Assembly: GCA_003482695.1 (NCBI GenBank)
Contig: DMYC01000115.1
Coordinates: forward strand, 1-6,443
Direction of reading: 5' to 3'
Length of the DNA: 6,443 nt
Source of the DNA: Clostridiales bacterium UBA8960
GTDB taxonomy: Bacteria; Bacillota; Clostridia; Peptostreptococcales; Acidaminobacteraceae
In this document: one piece after another, positions 1 to 5,593 of the stretch
Numbering within the stretch: the stretch's first letter is position 1
Layout: each line of letters begins with the position of its first letter
Position numbers and translations under genes: made by a program
The notes under the pieces: generated by a model
What the model was told of the DNA's origin: nothing
Seen by the model: only the letters and a program-made list of their open reading frames with translations
Databases searched by the model: none

Positions 1-1021
1 CAACCAAATACTCATGCAGATTCGAAGACTCGGTCTTTTGATGCATAAAATCAAGAGCAGATCGCATGAGCTCCAAAAATATATCTGAAGTCGCATTGAA
101 TCCGGTCGTCAAAATCACTTTTTCGCCTTTATATGTGATCACTTGCTCTTCACATTTTATATAAGCGGATGAATAATGTGGGTATGTGAGCTTTAGGACG
201 CCTTTATAAACCTGAAGTTCTCCAGAAACAAGACTTTGATGGATGGACAAATGGGTGTTTTTCTCTTCTTCTTTGAAGTAGATCTCCTGTAGCGTTTTTT
301 CGGTGGCCACTTTTTTTGAGAGATAGAGAAACTCGCACATGAGTTCATTGGCGTACAGTATTTTCCCCGAAAAATGGCGCAACATAATCAGATGAGGTGC
401 GTTTTCCCAAAGTTGATAGCGCTCACTATCCAGTTTTTCAGTCAAAATACGCAACTTTTGTGCATCGGTTACATCAGAAAGATATAAAAGGGCATAACGC
501 TTGCCATACTGAACAAGACGCGCCTGCACTTTTCTTTTTTGATTCGTGAAGTCGATGAGTTCGAACTCATGTTCATCGCGCATAAGTGCACTGACCAGTT
601 CCGGCAAGCTCATAAACGACTCGTTGTCGACGAAAATAGATTTATAGACGCTATTGGATGCAATCACGTCAAGGGTGTCGCTTTTGATAAGTGCCACGCC
701 TTCATTGAAATTGTCGACGATTTCCGAATCAAAAAAGGCCTTTAGGTCGATAAAATTTCGCATCAGTGAATTGGACCTCGCATTTTCACCGACAAGTCTG
801 GTCATAAAGTAAAAAAGAAAAAACAAAACCGCCAGCTCATAAACAGTGCTCTGCGGTATCGTTTCCTGGATAATATTGCGAATATCCACCACGATGATGA
901 ACGACACCACAAATAAAAGCATTGGGTTCTTCTCACGCCTGTCGATAATCGAATTTGAGATTAACTTCAATAGAACATAAATTGCGACGACAAATTTGAA
1001 ATAGAAGACGAATACAGCCAT
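1..1021 (-). CDS. Membrane-bound PAS-domain sensor protein, 3' part missing
   Basis: The frame stays open for 340 codons from an ATG at 1021 to the window edge, so the gene is cut at its 3' end by the window. The start is supported by an AGAGGTG Shine-Dalgarno site (1025-1031) and lies 27 bp after the HD-GYP stop codon. Residues 2-20, 33-48 and 61-77 are hydrophobic, giving about three membrane segments with almost no extracytoplasmic domain. Two PAS-like regions follow: about 98-186 (FNEGVALIKSDTLDVIASN, ending LLYLSDVTDAQKLR) and about 200-312 (WENAPHLIMLRHFSGKILYAN, ending VILTTGFNATSD). The visible end, after about residue 313, is helical and could lead into a GAF, GGDEF, HD-GYP or kinase module; none can be seen. 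The order membrane-PAS-PAS and the neighbouring HD-GYP gene suggest a signalling protein, possibly of the c-di-GMP network, but the output domain is unknown. PAS assignment is from pattern, not alignment. Confidence 0.75.
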   Translation of the reverse strand, partial: MAVFVFYFKFVVAIYVLLKLISNSIIDRREKNPMLLFVVSFIIVVDIRNIIQETIPQSTVYELAVLFFLFYFMTRLVGENARSNSLMRNFIDLKAFFDSEIVDNFNEGVALIKSDTLDVIASNSVYKSIFVDNESFMSLPELVSALMRDEHEFELIDFTNQKRKVQARLVQYGKRYALLYLSDVTDAQKLRILTEKLDSERYQLWENAPHLIMLRHFSGKILYANELMCEFLYLSKKVATEKTLQEIYFKEEEKNTHLSIHQSLVSGELQVYKGVLKLTYPHYSSAYIKCEEQVITYKGEKVILTTGFNATSDIFLELMRSALDFMHQKTESSNLHEYLV

Positions 1022-1048
1022 AATCACCTCTGCGAATAATTTTTCATA

Positions 1049-2113
1049 CTAAATCTCGATCGTCTTTCGGATAAAGAGTGTCAAATAATCCATGAGATCC
1101 ACCACTTCGGCTTTTTTGCGATCTCTAATGACCTGAACAACTGGTCTTGTCTGTGCTTCATGGTTCTCTTTGATTACGATGCCTATCTCGCCGTTGGTAA
1201 GCTCAACCACAGTCCCAGGTGGGTAAATGTTCACCACTTTAAGCATGTGATAATAAATATCGCGGTCCAGTTCGTACACGGCTTCCGTTCTCAAAATTTC
1301 AAGTGCTTCATCGGCATTCAGTCTGCCTTTATACGCCCGATTGGACGAAATCGCGTTGAAAATATCGCAAAGTGTCACAATCCTGACATGAATCGGTATT
1401 TGATCGCCTGCAAGGCCATATGGATAACCGACGCCGTTCAATTTCTCATGGTGCAAGAGCACGATTTGCCTCGATAAAGGCGAAATAAAATCGTTTTCCT
1501 TAAGCATATCATAACCGTACTGCACATGCGCTTTCACGAGCTTCATTTCTGCTTCTGACAAAGGCTCGACTTTGTTGAGGACTTCACCAGGAATACTCAT
1601 TTTCCCTATATCGTGAAGCATCGCGCCTATGCCGATTTTCTGGATGAACGTCTCATTAAGCTTCATGCTTTTTGCGACCAACATCGATAAAACGGCCACT
1701 TCGGCACTATGGTTATACGTGTACATATCCGTGCCCATGAGTTCAGCCATGCAATAGAGCGTCGATGGGTTATCATAAATCACCCTCATAATCTCTTCGA
1801 CGACACTTTTAATGCTTTCGATGCTTTTTATCTGATACGAATGACCTTTATTCTCCGACATGTCTTTAAAGACACTTTTAACGGCACTGATCGATCTGAT
1901 TTTCAGCTCATCAGAAATAACGTTATTGAACTCGATGCCTTCAGACAAATCATCCTCTATATAAACGCACTGAATATTGGCTTTTTTTAGTCGTTCAATA
2001 TAATTCTGTGATAAAACCACATTTTTCGCAAGCAATAGCTGACACTTATCATCATAAACCGGTTTGCCTATTATATCGCCACTTTCGACGTACTCCAAAC
2101 TCTTTAGCCTCAT
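1049..2113 (-). CDS. HD-GYP domain protein, probable cyclic di-GMP phosphodiesterase
   Basis: This 354-residue cytoplasmic protein has no signal peptide or membrane segment. The N-terminal 55 residues (GDIIGKPVYDD, then LLLAKNVVLS and IQCVYIED) match the small beta-rich leader common to clostridial HD-GYP proteins. The HD-GYP domain covers about residues 115-295: NHS at 134-136, LHDIGK at 166-171 (H167, D168), H196, HHEKLNGVGYP at 221-231 and D250. These are the expected metal ligands plus the GYP signature. The usual HHExxDG is HHExxNG here. A C-terminal beta extension (YPPGTVVELTNGEIG, 297-311) is also typical of this group. Known members hydrolyse c-di-GMP to pGpG or GMP, so this protein probably lowers c-di-GMP; the substrate is inferred. 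The ATG start has a clear GGAGGT site (2119-2124). A likely own promoter overlaps the upstream stop codon, and the PAS sensor follows 27 bp downstream. Confidence 0.93.
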   Translation of the reverse strand: MRLKSLEYVESGDIIGKPVYDDKCQLLLAKNVVLSQNYIERLKKANIQCVYIEDDLSEGIEFNNVISDELKIRSISAVKSVFKDMSENKGHSYQIKSIESIKSVVEEIMRVIYDNPSTLYCMAELMGTDMYTYNHSAEVAVLSMLVAKSMKLNETFIQKIGIGAMLHDIGKMSIPGEVLNKVEPLSEAEMKLVKAHVQYGYDMLKENDFISPLSRQIVLLHHEKLNGVGYPYGLAGDQIPIHVRIVTLCDIFNAISSNRAYKGRLNADEALEILRTEAVYELDRDIYYHMLKVVNIYPPGTVVELTNGEIGIVIKENHEAQTRPVVQVIRDRKKAEVVDLMDYLTLFIRKTIEI

Positions 2114-2142
2114 TTGAGACCTCCAAAATTCTTAATATAGTC

Positions 2143-2170
2143 ATTATACCATAAATACAGTGAGATACAA
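2143..2170 (-). promoter_or_regulatory. Candidate sigma-A promoter with extended -10 for the HD-GYP and PAS genes
   Basis: The minus strand reads TGGTATAAT at 2151-2143, a perfect extended -10 (TGn plus TATAAT). A weak -35, TTGTAT at 2170-2165, matches three of six consensus bases with a 16 bp spacer. Extended -10 promoters tolerate a poor -35. The -10 overlaps the prepilin peptidase stop codon (codons ATG GTA TAA). Transcription would start near 2136 and leave a leader of about 23 nt holding the GGAGGT site of the HD-GYP gene. No start site has been measured, and AT-rich intergenic DNA can match by chance. Confidence 0.5.
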
Positions 2171-2791
2171 TTCCACGATTTGCGCACCGAACAAAGAAGT
2201 CAGCCATGCGGCCACCGCCATATAAGGTGCAAATGCGATTTCGCTTTGTCTCGATAAAAGCTTTCCGATGATTTTTTGCATAACGATAAAAGCAAGTGCC
2301 ACATAAAACGTCAACATACTGGCGAGCAGTGTGAACCAAGGCCCAACGAAAACCCCGATGGCACCCATAAACATCACATCTCCAAAGCCGAATGCCTCCT
2401 TCTTATAGATCTGCTTAGCAACCAAATAGATGATCAAATAAAGAACAAAGCCCACCACGCCGCCTAGCAATACTTCAGTTAGTGGCATTCCGAAATACAG
2501 TGCAAGTGCCGCCGAAATAAAGCCGCCCACATAAATCGTGAAAACGACGATGCTTTTCGTGAGCTGATCTACGCCGCCTACGATTATCAAAAATGAGGCG
2601 AAAAAGACATCTGCAACCACCCTATCAGAGTAAGCCACCGATAAAAAAATCGAACTCACCGTAAGCAAATAGACAACTAATTTAAATGGGCGCGTCACCT
2701 TAACTTCATCTGACAATTGTTTTATCACCCAGTTGTTGAATGTACCAAGGGCCATTCCGAGTACAAATAATAAAGCCGGTATTAAACTCAT
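2144..2791 (-). CDS. pilD: Prepilin peptidase, A24 family, short form without zinc cysteines
   Basis: This 215-residue polytopic membrane protein should cleave the leader of type IV prepilins at the cytoplasmic face of the membrane. The aspartyl site is visible: GFGD at 135-138 (D138) and a second aspartate, D75 in GVDQLTKS. They are 63 residues apart, as in known type IV prepilin peptidases (about 64). The IPN that often follows the first aspartate is absent. The start LGMALGTFNNWVIKQL (11-26) keeps the GSFxNxxIxR-like motif of the N-methylation domain, but the cytoplasmic loop with two CxxC pairs is missing; the protein has no cysteine at all. The end (FAPYMAVAAWL, 187-197) matches the family C-terminus. 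Peptidase activity is likely; methylation of the mature pilin N-terminus is doubtful. The ATG is preceded by GGAGAG (2795-2800) with a short spacer. The gene lies 68 bp after the SLH gene, behind a hairpin. The symbol is by role; other names (comC, gspO) fit equally. Confidence 0.85.
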   Translation of the reverse strand: MSLIPALLFVLGMALGTFNNWVIKQLSDEVKVTRPFKLVVYLLTVSSIFLSVAYSDRVVADVFFASFLIIVGGVDQLTKSIVVFTIYVGGFISAALALYFGMPLTEVLLGGVVGFVLYLIIYLVAKQIYKKEAFGFGDVMFMGAIGVFVGPWFTLLASMLTFYVALAFIVMQKIIGKLLSRQSEIAFAPYMAVAAWLTSLFGAQIVELYLTVFMV

Positions 2792-2806
2792 ATTCTCTCC
2801 AATAAA

Positions 2807-2838
2807 AGGACGGAAAAGCGATAAAACCTCTCCGTCCT
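2807..2838 (-). terminator. Hairpin between SLH and prepilin peptidase genes, possible partial terminator
   Basis: AGGACGGA (minus strand, 2838-2831) pairs perfectly with TCCGTCCT (2814-2807), an 8 bp GC-rich stem around a 16 nt loop. On the minus strand it is followed at once by TTTATT, a broken T-tract, so it looks like a weak intrinsic terminator or attenuator. It starts 21 bp past the SLH stop codon and ends 6 bp before the Shine-Dalgarno site of the prepilin peptidase. The likely effect is to lower expression of the membrane peptidase relative to the SLH gene, or to protect the upstream mRNA 3' end. The long loop and interrupted T-tract argue against full termination. Confidence 0.55.
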
Positions 2839-2859
2839 AATTTTTACCAAAACTTATCA

Positions 2860-4353
2860 TTATTTAAAGACAGATATCAACATATATGCAGTCTCTGCTT
2901 TGGTGATGTGTGCCGCCAAATTGGTTGCACCTGCAGATCGTGTGTATTTTTCTGTCAGCATCTTGTTTGATATCTCTGTCCACTTGAAACTGGTTGAGGA
3001 CATCACGCTGAGCATATGCTCGACATCAGCGTAAGAAACATTGCCGTTCATGTTGAAGTTGCCATTTGCATCGAGCCTCATATACCCTTTGTTCACCATG
3101 TATTTCGCCGCTTCTTTGTACCAGCTTAAAGAATCAAAATCGTTGATTACTTTAGTGGCTGCTCCCAATGGATCCGTACCGGAGATGGCGTTATACACCA
3201 TAAGTGCAAATGTGCCTCTAGTGATTTTCGCATTTGGGTTAAATGGACCGGCGTCAGAAACAACGCCTCTTCGCATAAGCGTGTAAATTTCTTTATACGC
3301 CCAATTGAAGGTGATGTCACTTACATTTTTATACTTCTCATCGATGAAAATCGCGTACTCTCCACCACCGTATGTGCCCGCAGGGATCGTGATGAATAGA
3401 CTGCCGTCGGTGAGTGTCGTATACTGGTAAACCCACTTGTTGCCGAGCCACTGATAAACGCCAGCTCTTTCTGAACCATAATATTCGAAACTGAGTGTAA
3501 TCGGTTTGAGTAATGTCACAGACCCTCTGCTATTGAGAATCGAAATCGTATACTTGCTTGTTACTGGCGTCATGTGCGTGCTGTAGTTTCTATAGTTAAA
3601 TGAATTCTGTGTGGTGAACGCCGTGACATTTGTTGGCTCATAAAGTGTTGCAGCTGGGAAATGGAGCATAAGCTGAACTGTGCCATCGTCAAATGAAATC
3701 GAATCTTCACGCATGGAAATTTGCTTCACATCTTTATTTGCCGTTTCAACACTGACATTTTGCTCTTGGAAAGTCGTGATGTACGCTGTCATGAAACCTT
3801 CGCGATAGCCGTTCGCAAAAGCGGTTCTGTATGCCATTACTTCTTTTAGGAGATTGTATCTGACAAGGAGCGATCCTTTTGCCACATACGCGTTATATGC
3901 AACAGACCAATCATTTTTTCTGCCTTGAATGAAATCGAGCATCGCTTCAGTTTGACCTTGAAGCGTTCCTAAGCTCATACCGTGGTCATATGCCCCTTCT
4001 ACCGGTGCAATCACCTTGCTCATCGCAACTTCACGATAGCCCGCTTGGTATGCCGTTTGGAACGCATCCCGATAAGCGAGGATAAACGAACTTTGGAATG
4101 AAGCGGTATCTCTACTCAACATAAATTTGCCTATGATTTGAGCATCTGTCAGCAAATCGTTTAAGTAGTTGTTCACACGATTCGCATGTGCCGCTTCTCT
4201 ACCGAAAAAGTTACCATCAAATGCACCCATCGATGCGCCATATGTTGTGCCATCAGCGACAGAAGTATCGGCAGCGAATGTTAACGAGGACGACATCATG
4301 GCGAGTAGCAACATCCATACGAGCATTAACTTGAATTTGTTTGTTTTTTTCAT
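2860..4353 (-). CDS. Secreted SLH-domain protein with GX3-type repeats, inside the pilus operon
   Basis: A 497-residue exported protein. The ATG at 4353 is chosen because AAAGGGGGG precedes it by 7 nt and it begins a classic signal peptide (MKKTNKFKLM, then a hydrophobic core, likely cleaved near TFA|AD, residues 25-29). An in-frame TTG at 4386 would spoil this signal. Residues about 35-195 are helical, with four blocks of small residues every fourth position (39-55, 93-109, 121-137, 174-195). Residues about 208-336 are beta-rich and end in TIPAGTYGGGEYAIF, like the domain often found just before SLH repeats. Three SLH-like repeats follow: 341-391 (clear, with NPNAKITRGTFA), 402-452 and 455-497 (weak). 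The usual TRAE is TRGT, SYAD and TKAE. SLH domains bind secondary cell-wall polymer, so the protein should sit on the cell surface. It lies 13 bp after pilO, and the pilO stop overlaps its ribosome site. A role in the pilus machine is inferred from position. Confidence 0.88.
   Translation of the reverse strand: MKKTNKFKLMLVWMLLLAMMSSSLTFAADTSVADGTTYGASMGAFDGNFFGREAAHANRVNNYLNDLLTDAQIIGKFMLSRDTASFQSSFILAYRDAFQTAYQAGYREVAMSKVIAPVEGAYDHGMSLGTLQGQTEAMLDFIQGRKNDWSVAYNAYVAKGSLLVRYNLLKEVMAYRTAFANGYREGFMTAYITTFQEQNVSVETANKDVKQISMREDSISFDDGTVQLMLHFPAATLYEPTNVTAFTTQNSFNYRNYSTHMTPVTSKYTISILNSRGSVTLLKPITLSFEYYGSERAGVYQWLGNKWVYQYTTLTDGSLFITIPAGTYGGGEYAIFIDEKYKNVSDITFNWAYKEIYTLMRRGVVSDAGPFNPNAKITRGTFALMVYNAISGTDPLGAATKVINDFDSLSWYKEAAKYMVNKGYMRLDANGNFNMNGNVSYADVEHMLSVMSSTSFKWTEISNKMLTEKYTRSAGATNLAAHITKAETAYMLISVFK
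3769..4239 (-). repeat. Four blocks of small-residue tetrad (GX3-like) repeats in the SLH protein
   Basis: Protein-level repeats within the SLH gene, residues counted from the ATG at 4353. Block 1: G39, G43, G47, G51, A55. Block 2: A93-Y, A97-F, A101-Y, G105-Y. Block 3: A121, G125, G129, G133, A137. Block 4: A174-Y, A178-F, G182-Y, G186-F, A190-Y, T194-F. A small residue every four positions, followed in blocks 2 and 4 by an aromatic, would put a smooth face along a helix and favour tight helix-helix packing. The pattern resembles GxxxG and the deca-GX3 motif of eukaryotic Yae1/Lto1, but only in periodicity. The DNA itself is not a tandem repeat. Confidence 0.7.
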
Positions 4354-4359
4354 GATTAT

Positions 4360-4368
4360 CCCCCCTTT
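4360..4368 (-). promoter_or_regulatory. Ribosome binding site that sets the SLH gene start
   Basis: AAAGGGGGG ends 6 nt before the ATG at 4353 and overlaps the TAA stop of pilO (4369-4367). It rules in the ATG and rules out the TTG at 4386, and its overlap with the stop codon suggests translational coupling to pilO. The core is a run of six G instead of GGAGG. Confidence 0.75.
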
Positions 4369-5593
4369 ATTGTACTGGATACGCAACAGAAAGTTGGTCG
4401 AACAAGTACTTGCCAGTTAATTTTTGTCCATAGCCAATACCTTCCACGTAAACTCTTTGGATCATGCATGGATATGTGATTTCAACTGGAAGTGGTGCTT
4501 CGATTTCTTTCCATCCCGTAAAGTCCACAGATTTTGTCATTTCAACACGATACTCTTTACCTTTTGAATCGATGATCACAACGCCGATACCATGGTTGGA
4601 CATCTCTGTTGTATGCACCCACAGTCCAATATATTCAGCCTGTCGATTGATCATCACTGGATTCGTATCAAATACGAGGTTGGCTTCACTGAAGTCACGA
4701 CCTGTCGTAAAATCGAAACTCATCTCTGCGGAATAACCACCAGCAATCTTTCTTGTGTTGCGTGAGACAAAACCTTTAATATCAGGGTTGTTGCCTACGA
4801 AGAAGTTCGCACCATCTTCAAATCCATAGACTTGTGTCTTAGGTCTATAAGTTGGATAATCAATAGGTGTGCCCCCCTCTGTCGGATAAACCGGCGTATT
4901 AGGGAAATCATCCACTATCGGTGTAGTCGTATCCACTGGCGCAGGTTCAGTTGGCTGTAGAACGACGAAATTGTCGTAAGGTGCAAATGGTCCGAGAGAT
5001 AAATCTCTTGGGTTGAACTGGCTCGTCACGAGGCGCTTATACGGTACTGAATACGCTTCAACTGCAGGAATGCCGTTGAACTCAAGCTGCAATCTGCCGG
5101 TAAGCCCATCATCCAGTCCATTTTGAACGGTCACTTCTTTTACCACGATTTTCTTTTCAAAGGTTCTTGTGTTTCTTAAATAGGCCATCAGAGCTTGATA
5201 ATCCCCTGAATATGACATGTTTGCCGTCGTTTGGTATAGCTGGGAACCCTCGATTTTGTTTTCAGAAAATGTCAAATCACTGAAACTCATCGTCATGCCT
5301 TCACTAAATCCTGTAACGAGCATCAACACTTCTTCTTGAGTAAGTTCACCGAAATACCCCTCTGAGGTTTCGCCTATGGCTTTTTCAAGTTCTTCGATAC
5401 GCTTGTCCAGGTTGAACTCCGATGCCAATTTGAGTTCAATTTCACTCTTTGCCGCTTCTTTCATCGCAAGTTCCGCTTCGAGTTCTGCGATTTTCTCCTC
5501 TTGTGGAACAATGCCGAAGAAGTAGTAAGCTGCAAGTGCAGCGACGATGGCCAATAAGACCAACAATACCTTATCGCGTCTGCTAATTCTCAT
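4367..5593 (-). CDS. pilO: PilO with a C-terminal jelly-roll (carbohydrate-binding-like) domain
   Basis: PilO joins PilN in a membrane dimer of the type IV pilus alignment complex. Layout of the 408 residues: short basic cytoplasmic tail (RISRRDK), membrane helix 8-27, charged coiled coil about 29-74, PilO core about 83-176 (SFSDLTFSENKIEGSQLYQ, then SGDYQALMAYLRNTRTFEKK), a Pro/Thr/Asp-rich linker about 194-255, and a beta-sandwich about 255-406. The last region (YGFEDGANFF, YIGLWVHT, DFTGWKEIEAPLP, YLFDQLSVAY) has the strand order of carbohydrate-binding jelly rolls. Ordinary PilO is about 180-250 residues, so this is a fusion. The extra domain would lie outside the membrane, next to the peptidoglycan. 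The ATG at 5593 follows GGAGGG by 5 nt; the GTG at 5599 would overlap that site. The start overlaps pilN by 11 bp, suggesting coupled translation. The PilO call is strong; ligand of the extra domain unknown. Confidence 0.88.
   Translation of the reverse strand: MRISRRDKVLLVLLAIVAALAAYYFFGIVPQEEKIAELEAELAMKEAAKSEIELKLASEFNLDKRIEELEKAIGETSEGYFGELTQEEVLMLVTGFSEGMTMSFSDLTFSENKIEGSQLYQTTANMSYSGDYQALMAYLRNTRTFEKKIVVKEVTVQNGLDDGLTGRLQLEFNGIPAVEAYSVPYKRLVTSQFNPRDLSLGPFAPYDNFVVLQPTEPAPVDTTTPIVDDFPNTPVYPTEGGTPIDYPTYRPKTQVYGFEDGANFFVGNNPDIKGFVSRNTRKIAGGYSAEMSFDFTTGRDFSEANLVFDTNPVMINRQAEYIGLWVHTTEMSNHGIGVVIIDSKGKEYRVEMTKSVDFTGWKEIEAPLPVEITYPCMIQRVYVEGIGYGQKLTGKYLFDQLSVAYPVQ
4872..4877 (-). repeat. G6 tract in the PilO linker
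   Basis: Six consecutive G on the coding strand, spanning codons E239-G240-G241 just ahead of the jelly-roll domain. Gain of one G gives a TGA six codons later; loss of one G gives a TAG about 28 codons on. Either slip would leave the PilO core intact and remove the jelly roll. Six is short for a phase-variable tract, so this may be only glycine codon use. Confidence 0.6.

Noticed and set aside
539..745. Plus-strand open frame of 68 codons
   Set aside because: It lies antisense inside the PAS sensor gene, whose frame is open across the whole region with a good start; no ribosome site or recognisable product.
1160..1990. Plus-strand open frames (1160-1477 and 1709-1990)
   Set aside because: Antisense to the HD-GYP gene, which has conserved catalytic motifs in this stretch; the translations look random.
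2052..2339. Minus-strand open frame of 95 codons
   Set aside because: It overlaps both the prepilin peptidase and the HD-GYP gene in another frame and would need to displace two well-supported genes.
2807..2845. The hairpin as a terminator for plus-strand transcription (followed by AATTTTT)
   Set aside because: No supported gene lies on the plus strand, so there is no transcript to end; it could be bidirectional by chance.
2792..2859. A small pilin or other short gene in the 68 bp gap before the prepilin peptidase
   Set aside because: The gap is too short and is occupied by the hairpin and a ribosome site.
4354..4386. Upstream TTG start for the SLH gene, overlapping pilO
   Set aside because: It would add 11 residues ahead of a classic signal peptide and lacks a ribosome site; the ATG at 4353 has AAAGGGGGG at the right distance.
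4169..4420. Plus-strand open frame of 83 codons with a hydrophobic stretch
   Set aside because: It is the complement of the SLH signal peptide region, which explains its composition.
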